Positions 20,005 to 30,259 of a stretch of DNA of 64,000 bases are shown here, piece by piece. Source of the stretch: Sclerodactyla briareus. Taxonomy: Eukaryota; Echinodermata; Holothuroidea; Dendrochirotida; Sclerodactylidae. Each line of letters begins with the position of its first letter. Within the stretch, counting starts at the first letter, position 1. Where the stretch lies: positions 186,001-250,000 of the forward strand of contig JAODTK010005619.1 of assembly GCA_026419785.1 (NCBI GenBank). Reading direction: 5' to 3'. The notes under the pieces are model-generated. The model ran no database searches and was not told the origin of the DNA. It saw only the letters and a list, made by a program, of their open reading frames with translations. The position numbers were made by a program, and so were the translations under genes.

Positions 20005-23000
20005 GCTCACCTCAGCCATCATTAGGCTGGGTGCGCGATATGTGAATATGCATGCTCAATATCTATCCATCTTTGGGTCTACAGTTGATTTTAATTGCTA
20101 CTCCACACCCTTTGATTAAAACATCACAACATTTGTGTTGACTTCATGAACCAAGTGAAGGTTTTTCATCGGGGTTTGAGGTTAAAGGTCATGTAGGGCA
20201 ATTGTTCCAGGCCATGTTGTGAAATACGCCAACCACTTCTCCTACAGTTGGAATGATTGAATGAATTCAGTAGGGAACTTGGTTGCCAAAGGTCAGGACA
20301 TATAACATAGCATAAAATAAACAATTATTGTACGGTTATGACAGAAAAAAACAATAATTACTTAGTGATGGAGATACACTACAACAGCAATGCGAACAAT
20401 TATTGATATAAGAGGATGTCTGTGTCTGGGAAACACAACTAGTTTGGAGCCGATAGTCAAATTAAACTTACCTCCAAAACAGGCACACTGTTTCATTTTA
20501 CTTTTCTGATGGTTCAGGTCTATATATAGACTAACACCTCATTTTGCATCACTATTGCTGTTACCCTGGTCCAAGTCACTTGTAGGCCTGACGCCTTGAC
20601 TGTTTCACGTAAACTGTTCCCTGCGATATATCCTTAGCCCCTTCCTAGTTGCCAATAGTAACAGAAACCAAGTTATCACTATAGTGGTGTAGCTAGCTCC
20701 TTATTCAGAATGGGCCTTTACCATGGTTTTTTTCCATGGAGATCACATGTCACAACTCTTTCATAGGCTGTCAGGGTGGTCTTCAGCAAGTGCTGACCAT
20801 GTAACACCTTGATATACCCTGTCACTATAAATACACATCACAAGACTTTTTCAAACATGATAGTGACTGGCAATTCTGGCTAGCTCATACACTGCATGGT
20901 GCAAATCGCACTCACTCTAATTCGGTCAAGTCACCTCCAAGGTCTCCACTTTTACATTTGGATAGATGAGGAGACAAACTTTGTCAAACAGCTGCGGAAA
21001 ATACCTCTGCTGGCATTTTTTTTCCCCCAATGAGTCCTCAAACTTGCAATTACTTGCAGATCAATCAGCTTCACATGATCTGCTCTACAGATATCTGGTG
21101 AAGAATCCTGGCTTGAATGATCACTGGCCGGCCCTCCAGTACATCAACCCACTTGCATCGCACAATTAGTGTTTAACTGTAGTCACCATTCAAGTACTAA
21201 AATTTTAAATTTCTTTTTGATTCCTTGACTGAATGTGGGGCAATCTATGCAGTCCTTGACTGTGTGGTATGTATGTGATGCATGGCTTGTGAAGAGCATA
21301 ACTTGAACCCCCCTGGGGTGGAGAGCTCATACTTGTATGTTGTTCCCCATAATAGAGTATGCAATCCCTATTCTTTTGGGATCAGGTCAAAAGTCATCTG
21401 AGGTCATTAGAGGTCAAAGTCTGAAAATCTTGTAAGAGGATAGTCTAGAATGCTTGGTCCAGTCAAGCTGAAATTTGGTGTGTAGCTTTCTTATGGGATT
21501 ACAGCACCCTATTGTTTTGGTGCAGACCAGGGGTAATTCTGAGGGAAAATGGAATATTGTGGAAAGTTGATAATTTGGGAATTTTCCAGTCCCTTTACTG
21601 AAAAGTGGTACAGTGACACTTGCAAGCAAGCAGCAAGCAATTATCCCGGGTCCAAACTCCAGCAGCCACGGGCAGTGTTCCCTGGGTGGCTCAGTTTACT
21701 TGCAGTCTCCTCTTCAGGGTTCGCTTGTGTAAGGCAGTGCACTTTCCAGGGTTAACATGGGTTTGTCGGCCTGTGAGCAGATGGTTGACCTAAAACTTCC
21801 GCTCCTCCGGGTTCCGAGAAAGTCGTGTGGTCATGGAGCTCACTGATTGTCCTTTTGGTTAGGGATGCAAAATGGTGTTCTCCGCGGAGCAGATTGGTTA
21901 CACCCGCCTGTTAACATATGAGCACTAGTCGAGAAGGAGTTATCGCCGTTGCTCACCCAAGATCAATACTGCCAGGGTTCCTTGTCTTACTTGGCTTCCT
22001 GAACCCGTAGAATACGCATTCCTCTGAGATGTTTCAGTGCAGAAGTCAATGTCAAACATGAAATTTGTTAGTGTTTCAAACCGTTTCACCCTTTTACCGA
22101 GGGCGTCAGTGTTTGTATAGTTGAATTATTGGTTTGTTGCAACACAACCAATTTGGTCGTTACAAAGAACTGACCCAAAGGGTCACGAGGTTAAATGAGG
22201 TCAAAGGAGGTCACCAGATGAATAAAGCTCGCACAGACGAACAAAATTCTCCATTATGCCAATTCCTAAAATGTTTTGTTGCGAAGATATATGAAGATTG
22301 AAAATTTATTAGTGGATCAGAGGCTGTTTTACCCTTTTACATACGATATACCTGGATAAGCATGTGATAGCAGTGTTTTAGTGCGTCAGTGCAACTGACC
22401 ATTGGTTTGCAGCAAGTATGAGTCTGACGTTAAAAAATGACCGCAATGTTCACAAGGTCATTAGGTCAAAGATGTTGTTTCAAATTCTTTTCATTACATC
22501 TCTCTTGATGTTTCCATTGCCAAGTATGGGAGTGCCTATGGTGACCGCCAATGACTTTGACCGTCCACCAAAATATAGGGTACATTTCCCCCCATATGTC
22601 AACCTACAACCAATTTAACCTAAATAGATTACTGCATTCATTAGATATTGTACGAACAAGGTTTTTGGACATTGTCCTGTCATGACCTTGAATGACAATG
22701 AACTGGCACTAAAAAGGATTCATAGTCCTCTTCCACATGAGGCACCCCTGTGTCTAATTTGAACTGCCATGTTCCTATGTTCTGCTCGACTAATCTACTC
22801 AATTTTCATTGTATTGTAAATTAATCATGCATATGACACCGAAACTCCATCCATCCTATTTGTACATGCTGCGTTCTCTAGATATCGTACTGACAATGGG
22901 TATCACACACACATACGCACGTCATGACTGCATCGATTCGTTTTCGCGCCTTCGGCAGGAAGAAAAATGAAAAAATGTTCAATGGTGTGCACAATACTAT

Positions 23001-24571
23001 TTTTGCAGGTCTTTCGTATATATTTAAATTGGCATTATCTACATTATATGTTGTGCATGCCACTTATTGAACACTGACTTGTTTAGCATTCAACATGTTA
23101 TGTTCAGGCAGTTGACATTGTGTTGTCATGGCATTGATTGTACAATTGGTTTATTCTGTTGAAATTCAATTAGCCTATGCTGTAATTCATTTTGGCATCC
23201 CGACTACCATCAAAAGTTGTGAACTTGTATTATTTATTTGTTGATATAATTTCTTTGTTTATTCGATGAACATTTATATAGTGCCATGACTAAACCATAT
23301 TCTACCACGCTGGTACAATGAAAGTACACAAGAACAACAGGCCAAAATATGAAAATATACATATACAGGGAAATTTGACACTTTCTTCACACTTTATTGT
23401 AAATTTCGCAGAACAATACAAATGTTATATGATTTGTACGGTATAGGCTTTTAAGAAAATTACGAAATACCAGAGTGAAGCAATTAATTGAAACACAATA
23501 TTCCCCAAATCCTGAGGCAGCCACTCTTTTCTGAAATATAATATTCGACATCTAATTTGAAATGAAATCTATAATCGAAAGCAGGGGCGCCAGGGCAGAT
23601 TTCCTTCATTTTACTACCGTGAATAGAAATTCTAGCATGAAAAATTAAGAAATCTATAGGATGATCTGTTTCCTTGTGATGTCCGAAACAAACATCAGTG
23701 TAAGTAATTGGAGTGAATGAGATTTTGGCACAAAATGAAAAACTTCATCCATCAATTGTCTAGCCTTTGCGCAGTTGTAGAACGTTTCATTGTGATTATT
23801 ACAAAATGCACGAAGAGGCGAGTCGGTAAGTTGAATTTTGAATAAATTCAAATTAGTGCCGATATATATATACCATATATACCAATGGGAGATTGGTCAC
23901 GTGATAACTAAGAATGCAGAATACTTTCAAGACTTGATAGTAAAGAAAGTCAAGACTCATTTGCTGTAATGTAAACACTGAGGTATCTGACAGGATCGTT
24001 TGAAATAACAAATGAGAATGTACGGAAGTGTACAGATTATCTACAAAACAAAAAGACTGAGTGATAGAAGGAACGATTTGTGGAAATTAATTTTAAGGCC
24101 AGAAGAGTTTGAAAATGCCGGTATCTACAGTTTTGAGACACTGTTCAAGAGAGGTTGCAGAACCACCTGTGATTAACAAATTACAGCACCTACTATGGAC
24201 AACAGCACCAATGCTGGAGCCGGCCTAGCCCTGGCCCTCTAGCTCCTTCGCTACTGGTAAGACCTTCATGAGTATCCAGACCATGTTCAGAGTTGCCAAC
24301 AACTGATATTACCGTCTATACCAACTGTGTCAAAATCTGTCATTCCATCCCGAGTTTTGTTTTCCTTTCACCACCGGGAAGGTCAGTTCCATTTATTCTT
24401 AACACTGTTATAATCTTTAAACAGTAGAGACTCTAACTGATGTATTTTTTTTTATCATATTATTCCAGTACCCTTGGGAAGTCTCCGCGGCCAATATCTC
24501 GCCACAGGCTCCACACTACGTGTATGGGATATGGTTATGGTATTCAGTGCAGTTCAGGGCAGCACTCATAT
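20005..24571. other. Gene-poor stretch with a satellite fragment
   Basis: No supported gene. About 21306-21540 is a reversed unit of the 300-bp satellite family (gagctcatacttgtatgttgtt, aggtcaaagtctgaaaat, cttatgggatta). The area near 22080-22600 has GTCA-rich sequence that may be a more diverged relative. The short open frame around 24060-24160 is not recognisable. Confidence 0.5.
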
Positions 24572-24576
24572 GTGAT

Positions 24577-24674
24577 TGTTGTGATCTCAGTTTATTGCAT
24601 TTCGGTCTGGTATATCATGCAAATAGAACAATGGTAACGCTTATAACTAGGGATGCTTTAGTGTTCCTGCAACA
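24577..24674 (-). repeat. 3' LTR (98 bp) of the short-LTR element
   Basis: Begins TGTTGTGATCTCAG and ends CCTGCAACA. On the minus strand it is directly preceded by the purine run in 24675-24687 (polypurine tract). Its outside flank is GTGAT. Confidence 0.8.
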
Positions 24675-24687
24675 TCTCCCTTTCCCT
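24675..24687 (-). other. Polypurine tract
   Basis: Read on the minus strand this is agggaaagggaga, placed immediately before the 3' LTR. This is where plus-strand DNA synthesis starts in LTR elements, and it fixes the orientation. Confidence 0.6.
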
Positions 24688-24884
24688 AATAAAATGTTCA
24701 AAACTTATTAAAACCCATTCTAACCACACAAGAGTTCATAAATGCATAATGTTGTGTGTATGCAATTAACAAGTAAAGATGATAACGGTAGAACATGAGT
24801 ATTGAAAGTTTAACATACTGATATTTACAACATTCTCTCAACACTTGTAATACATGAGCTACTTGACACTGATGCTATGTAGCC

Positions 24885-25405
24885 TACCTTACATAACAAA
24901 TTCCTTGTACCTGTCTTTGGGGGATTTGACCTCTCCCTGACCTTGTCCGAACCACCCTGGGCTGATCTGGTTCAACCGTGGTGGGGGGAGGTCTGGCTAA
25001 TGAGACAGTCTCACTGGGGATAGTGACTAAGAGGGGCATTGTCACTGCCTGCAGGCTTCGTTTCAGCCGCTGCCTATTTCGCCATTACAGCTGCCCATCC
25101 ACTTCTACAATGTATGACCTGGGGTTAGCTGAGTGACACAGGTGCCTTTCTGCCATAACTGACCATTATTGTGTGCTTTCATTCGCACAGGTGGACCAAT
25201 TTGCAGTTCAGGCAGTGGTTTGGCAGACCTGTCATACCAGGCCTTGGTTTTCTGGTGCTTTAGCTGTTTTTCCTTCCTTACTTGTTCAAAGACCCTTGGT
25301 TCCAATAGTGTCTGAGTTGTTGGAAGGAGGCTCTGTGTCCTCCTTGACATTAACTTCTGTACTGGACTGGAGGACTGACCTTCTGAAGGGGTGTTCCTCT
25401 AATCC
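24885..25405 (-). pseudogene. Gypsy pol 3' end (integrase C-terminal region)
   Basis: Minus-strand frames carry LMSRRTQSLLPT, a KAWYDRSAKPLPEL stretch and later RSYIVEVDGQL and RTRSGR. This is the usual order at the end of Ty3/Gypsy polyproteins: a genotype-like LMGRRLRT motif, then KxYYDRxAKPL, the GPF-like domain and a TRSGR tail. At least one frame change and one internal stop are present. The catalytic core of integrase, reverse transcriptase and RNase H are missing. Confidence 0.75.
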
Positions 25406-25409
25406 AGAA

Positions 25410-26830
25410 TAGCTACATTTGGGCATTTTCAAGAGCCAGTGGGAAAACTACTGCATCGCTACAAAGCTAACTGAGGCTGACAAGAAGATAAGAGTTGCAA
25501 CACTGCTGTCAGTTATTAGCAAAGACTGCTTTAAACTTTTCCGAAATGTGGACATGACACCAGAAGATCGAAAAAAGAAGAGAAAATAGTGGAAGCTCTG
25601 GAGAAGTACTTTGAACCGACACGGAATGCCAATGTCAATATGATAGGCAGTGCCGGATTTACGGCGGTACCCACGGGGCCGGGCCCCGAGGCCCCCACAC
25701 TTTAGGGGCCCCCACATTTTTCTTTTTATAAAAAAAACGGAGACATGCTACGATAATTACGCCTGTCCGTCAATGATTAAGATGTGGAATAACAACTTTT
25801 GTTCTAAGAACTAAAAAAAAGTATATTAAAAAAAAGGAACCGGAACGACAACACAGGAGCCTGTAATACGTGGTCTTTAACCTACATTGCAGCATTTGAG
25901 TTCCACTTAACACAAGTGACACCAATAACACCGTGGACTTACTGTTTGTATCTCTATCGGTTCTCCTTCAAGAAATTGCCATGCCTACAGATAAGCCTAT
26001 TTGCGTTCTTATCAGTAGAAGCTAGATCACGTGGTTCATGCACAGAAAGGAACGTCCATTGTAAACAGCAGTCTCGAGAGTGTGATCCCTGTTTCCCTAC
26101 TTATCGAGCAATCGGCAATCGGTAAGTATGAATGAACTTTTGGTATTTTCATAATGTAGATGTAATTAAAAGTAATTGTCAAGCCCTTTGATTGAAGTTC
26201 AAATACCATGACCTGTGTACATCAGATATTTAGCAAAAGCTGAAAAGAAATAACTTGTACTATAGGCCTAGGATTTTCTATCTGGTAAGAAAGTGTACTT
26301 TTACGTGGTAGGCTAGTTTAGACAATCGTCAAACTAGACGCACAATTGCAATTGTACAGCAGTATCGTGTATTCGTCAGCAGTTATTCGCCCTTCAAGTG
26401 TTGTACTGTGCATTGCTCCAGCTGTCACGTATGTTAACATTTCAAAATGAGGGCGCTAGTCCAGTAGCTGTAGCTGCACCTTCAATGACTGGGAAGGCAA
26501 AAGGGCCCCCACAACATTCGGGCCCCCGGCCCCCGACAGCTAAATCCGGCCCTGATGATAGGCTATGCCGAGGTCTGTAGGATGCTACCAAACTCACTCC
26601 CAGTACTGCCAGTCTGAAAATGTACAATGACTCAAAGCTAAAACCACTGGGAGAGTACAACTTCCAGTGCAGGCTGAGAAATCAGATGTACAACCTGAAA
26701 TTCCAAGTGGTTGACATGAAGCAGCACCCACTGTTATGCACAGACACATGCCAGTCTCTGGGCCTTATCAAATTGAAAGTGAAGACAACACAAACACTGT
26801 CAATGCTATCTTGAAATCTCCAGGCAAAGC
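25410..26830 (+). pseudogene. Gypsy gag and protease remnant, interrupted by a hAT
   Basis: Left of the hAT insertion (25410-25640) the plus strand encodes a Gag-like stretch with FKSQWENYCIATKL, then KKIRVATLLSV and VEALEKYFEP, with one frame change after the RKKKRK run. Right of it (26580-26815) lies a protease-region segment with LKMYNDSKLKPLGEY and LKFQVVDMKQHPLL, ending at a stop at 26812. The part between Gag and protease is lost. Its strand is opposite to the pol fragment within the same LTR pair. Confidence 0.7.
25648..26554. mobile_element. Nested hAT-type element, 907 bp
   Basis: Left end CAGTGCCGGATTTAC and right end (reverse complement CAGGGCCGGATTTAGC) are inverted repeats. The exact 8-bp duplication ATGATAGG flanks it (25640-25647 and 26555-26562). 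Gag-like sequence on the left and protease-like sequence on the right show it landed inside the Gypsy remnant. Both ends are rich in gggcccc runs. No transposase frame is recognised. Confidence 0.88.
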
Positions 26831-26896
26831 TAGCAATGATTATGATGATATAGTCAATGAGTTCCACAGCACCATGTTGTTTCGCGGACAACGCCA

Positions 26897-26994
26897 TGTT
26901 GTGATCTCAGTTTATTGCATTTTGGTCTGGCATATCATGCAAATACAATATTAGTAACACTTATAACCATGGATGCTTTGGTATTCCTGCAACA
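26897..26994 (-). repeat. 5' LTR (98 bp) of the short-LTR element
   Basis: Same ends as the left copy. On the minus strand the bases just inside (26896 downwards) read TGGCGTTGTCCGCG, a plausible tRNA primer-binding site beginning TGG. Confidence 0.8.
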
Positions 26995-27029
26995 GTGATG
27001 GCATGGTATCATATTACACCACCACACAG

Positions 27030-28160
27030 CTGAAAATTCCAGTTGAACTGGATCCAAATGAACCTAACTGGATCCAGGTGGTTTCAACTGGACTTTCTCT
27101 TAAAAACTAGACCTGAGAACTGGGCTGAAGTGGAGTTCATATGGATCTAACATGACTGAAATGGATTTACAAGATTCTAACTGGACCCAACTGGATTACA
27201 TCTGGATCCAGTTGGTTTCAACTGGAACATGTCCAGATAACCAAGTGCTGAGAATAAGAAATATCTGGACTGAAGTGGACTTCATATGGACCTAATAGGA
27301 CTGAAATGGATTCAACAGGATTCCAACTGGACCCAAGTGGTCCCATCTGGATTCCATCTGGATCCAGTTGGTTTCAATTGGAATGGATCCTGATAACCAA
27401 GTGTTGAGAATAAGAGATATCCAGGTATTATCCAGACTGAAGTGGAGTTCATATGGACCTAACAGGGGTCCAAGGAATTCATAAGGAATTCATTAGAATT
27501 CCAACCGGATCAAACTGCGTACATCATAGACCTAATTGGATCCATTTAGCTTCAAAGTGGACCATTGATTTTGTTTTCATGAAAGTATTACTGAGAATGA
27601 GAAACATCTGGAATGGAGTGGACTTCAAATGGGTCTACCAGGACTCGGATGGATCTAATAGGTTTCCAACTGGATCCACAATCCACAGTGCTCAGCTGAA
27701 CCCAGTTGGTTTTAACACTACGTTGTCTTTAAATGATTTAAACTCTTGCTTAGCTTCAATTGAACTGGATCCCAACTGGACTTCAACTGGACTTTGCTTT
27801 AAACAAAACAAAAGTGGGCTTCAAATGGACCTAACAGGACATTGTCTTTATATGATTTAAACTCTTGCTTAGCTTCAATTGAACTGGATCCCAACTGGAC
27901 TTTGCTTTAAAACAAAAGTGGGCTTCAAATGGACCTAACAGGACATTGTCTTTATATGATTTAAACTCTTGTGAGCTTCAATTGAACTGGATCCAACTGG
28001 ACTTCAACTGGACTTTGCCTTGAAAAACAAAAGTGGGCTTCAAATGGACCTAACAGGACTGAAATTGATCTAACAGGATTCCAACTGGACCCAAATGGTT
28101 TCATCTGGACCGTGTCTTCATAATCCAGTGCTGAATTCCAACTAGACTCAACTGGATCCA
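27030..28160 (+). repeat. Degenerate tandem array rich in AACTGGA words
   Basis: Units carry phrases such as gactgaagtggagttcatatggacctaac (near 27124, 27268, 27437) and cttcaattgaactggatcc (near 27748, 27870, 27973). Spacing falls from about 145-170 bp on the left to about 100-120 bp on the right. The short word actgga recurs dozens of times on one strand. Open frames inside it follow from the repeat and are not genes. Confidence 0.8.
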
Positions 28161-28689
28161 TACTTTGTTCCTTACACAGAGCAACACAGAATAGCAGTTG
28201 GTTCCATTTCAAGTCTGAAATAACCCATCTATGACTGCACACGGGGGAGGGGAGATGTGGGGAATTTGTCACTGCGGATGCTCTGCGCACTCAGCTAATC
28301 CATCCTGTTTGAGGCTGTTTCTATAGAATTAGCAGCAAGCTGATTAGTGAATTAGTGACAAAAACAAGAACGGACTGCACTAGAAAACAATTTCCCAGCA
28401 AGGAGTCAGATAATGTATAAATTTATTCGCCACACTATCCTTTGGCAAAATGTGTAGAATATTTATGTATTATATGCAAGAAATACATGCTAAATATAAG
28501 AGAAATATACAACCAAACAGCTCAAAAGCCTATTGAATCCTTATATCTTGAAATATGCAAATAAATTGAATCAATATGTGGAAGCCAAACATACGAGCTG
28601 CATATGATTATCCACGGAAGTGGTCCAAGCAGGGCCAGCGACAAGGGGGTCAGGTGTGAAATTTTTCCTAGGCCCGGGCCGAATTTGGC

Positions 28690-28860
28690 TGCTCGCATTT
28701 ACAAGGATTTCAGAAAGGCGTCTAGTGACCTCAAATGACCGGACCCCAAACAATAGGGATCAAGAACTGATACGGGGAACCCGTATACCGACATGATTTT
28801 CATCCATCCAGATGGGACTGAGTCACTGAGTTATCGTGTTACAAGCTGAAGCGCTACATA
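28690..28860 (+). repeat. Fragment of the 300-bp satellite family
   Basis: Contains aaacaatagggatcaagaac, then cggggaacccgtatacc and tcatccatccagatgggac, in the same order as one half-monomer of the array at 17510-19690. Confidence 0.7.
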
Positions 28861-29153
28861 CAGACGCATACAACATAACTGTATAGGTTCCTTGACTGAA
28901 CACAAGGTATAAATGAACACCCGCATGCAAAGGTTGCACCACTCGGGCTTGCTTGCCTACTGTAGGTTAAGGGGAGATGCATTTTTCACAAACTGACCAT
29001 CAAAAGGTGGCTAAAAATACCACATTAGTAAATAGCTGTTTCAAGTTTTATCAAACTTTGAACATAAATTTCTCATTCAGTGCTAGACATTTGCATCACC
29101 GCAGTGAAAGCGTTTGAATGCCCAACAATCCAACAGGAACCTATCGAGTTGGT

Positions 29154-29743
29154 TCATTTCCACCTATGACAGAGCAACAAAGTTGGGAGGGAAACACACA
29201 GTTTTTTACTTCTAACCTTCACAATGATGCAACTGCCAGAAACATCTGATGCTAAAACTGCACATATAAGTGGTGTGATGTCTGTGCAAAGCCTGATATG
29301 AGGCACAGTACAGCCAGATGGCTGGTCTCTGAAGCCATTAACTTGACAAAGCCTAACCTCATTGAACAAAACAAGGCACTGATCATCTCCTGGACAAATA
29401 TTATGTAACCACAAACAACTGCCCACAGTACCAGCTGAAGTGACAAAGAAACTATTGTTTCTCTTTGATGTACGTTGGTAATTGACTGTATGGTAAAGTA
29501 ACCCTCCTTTTGACATTCTTTTGAATGACACAACTTCATTATCAGCCTCAGAAAGTTCTAAGATTTGGCCAGTACCAAACAATTAATCTCACCAAACACT
29601 TCTGTCAGGGCTGCAGCAGGATTGGAAAGTTTCACCTCACAGAAATGTTGTACCCTGTCTGATACCGCATATGCCTGCTTGAAGGAGGACATCATACATG
29701 TATGACGTCCCACTTGGACAACCCGGAAGTTACAGTATGTCAT
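29154..29743 (-). pseudogene. Unrecognised protein-coding-like segment
   Basis: The minus strand holds a 142-codon open frame (29582-29154) and an overlapping upstream frame (29743-29558) that would join by one frame change near 29570. Composition is protein-like: QILELSEADNEVVSFKRM, then TVNYQRTSKRNN and GSCLWLHNICPGDDQCLVL. I do not recognise a domain. It could be an exon of an unknown host gene or a decayed transposon protein. No clear splice sites were identified. Confidence 0.35.
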
Positions 29744-30259
29744 GTATTTCTATTTCATCGTTTCATTTTGTTGAATGAGTCAACATTTAGCAGAAGTTCT
29801 GTTGTCTTTCGCTCACCAAAGTAACAATCAACACATACAACCCACTACAGCAATCCTCCCCCATAGGCCAAATGCTCTTCGAAGTGGAAATAATTTGTGA
29901 ATTTCAGTAGAAAACAAGATTGTTTGCAGGGTTGTGCAAGTATGACATCGTTTATATTGTTGCAAGATGCTTTCCAATCTTGGGCAATATACATGCACAA
30001 AGGAATGTGTAACTCCATAACAGGAAGTCGTACAAGCTTCGGGTTTGGACTGATGCATTCAGATTTTCTCCAGCTACAATACCTCTTTATAATTCATCCT
30101 GCAGTTGTCCTTTAAACTTACAGTAAGTTAACATACTTCTGGGATGAGCTAAGTACCTTTTCTCTTTCATTTACTTGGTTGCAATTTACTGTACATACTG
30201 TACATGTGCCTCTGTTAAGAATTGTTTCAGTATGTTTATGTTGCCTTTGTTATTAACAG

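Larger units (their letters stand above)
24577..26994 (-). mobile_element. Short-LTR Gypsy element, internally inverted, with nested hAT
   Basis: Two 98-bp direct repeats (24577-24674 and 26897-26994), each starting TGTTG and ending CAACA, are flanked by the exact 5-bp duplication GTGAT (24572-24576 and 26995-26999). On the minus strand a purine-rich tract lies against the left LTR and a TGG-beginning primer site lies against the right LTR, so the element is oriented minus. A minus-strand integrase C-terminus (24885-25405) agrees. The gag-protease part (25410-26830), however, reads on the plus strand, so an internal inversion is inferred. The LTR copies differ at about 11 of 98 positions. Without the nested hAT only about 1.5 kb remains, so it is defective. 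Confidence 0.8.

Noticed and set aside
27453-27860. A 135-codon open frame
   Set aside because: It lies in the AACTGGA tandem array and its residues follow the repeat.
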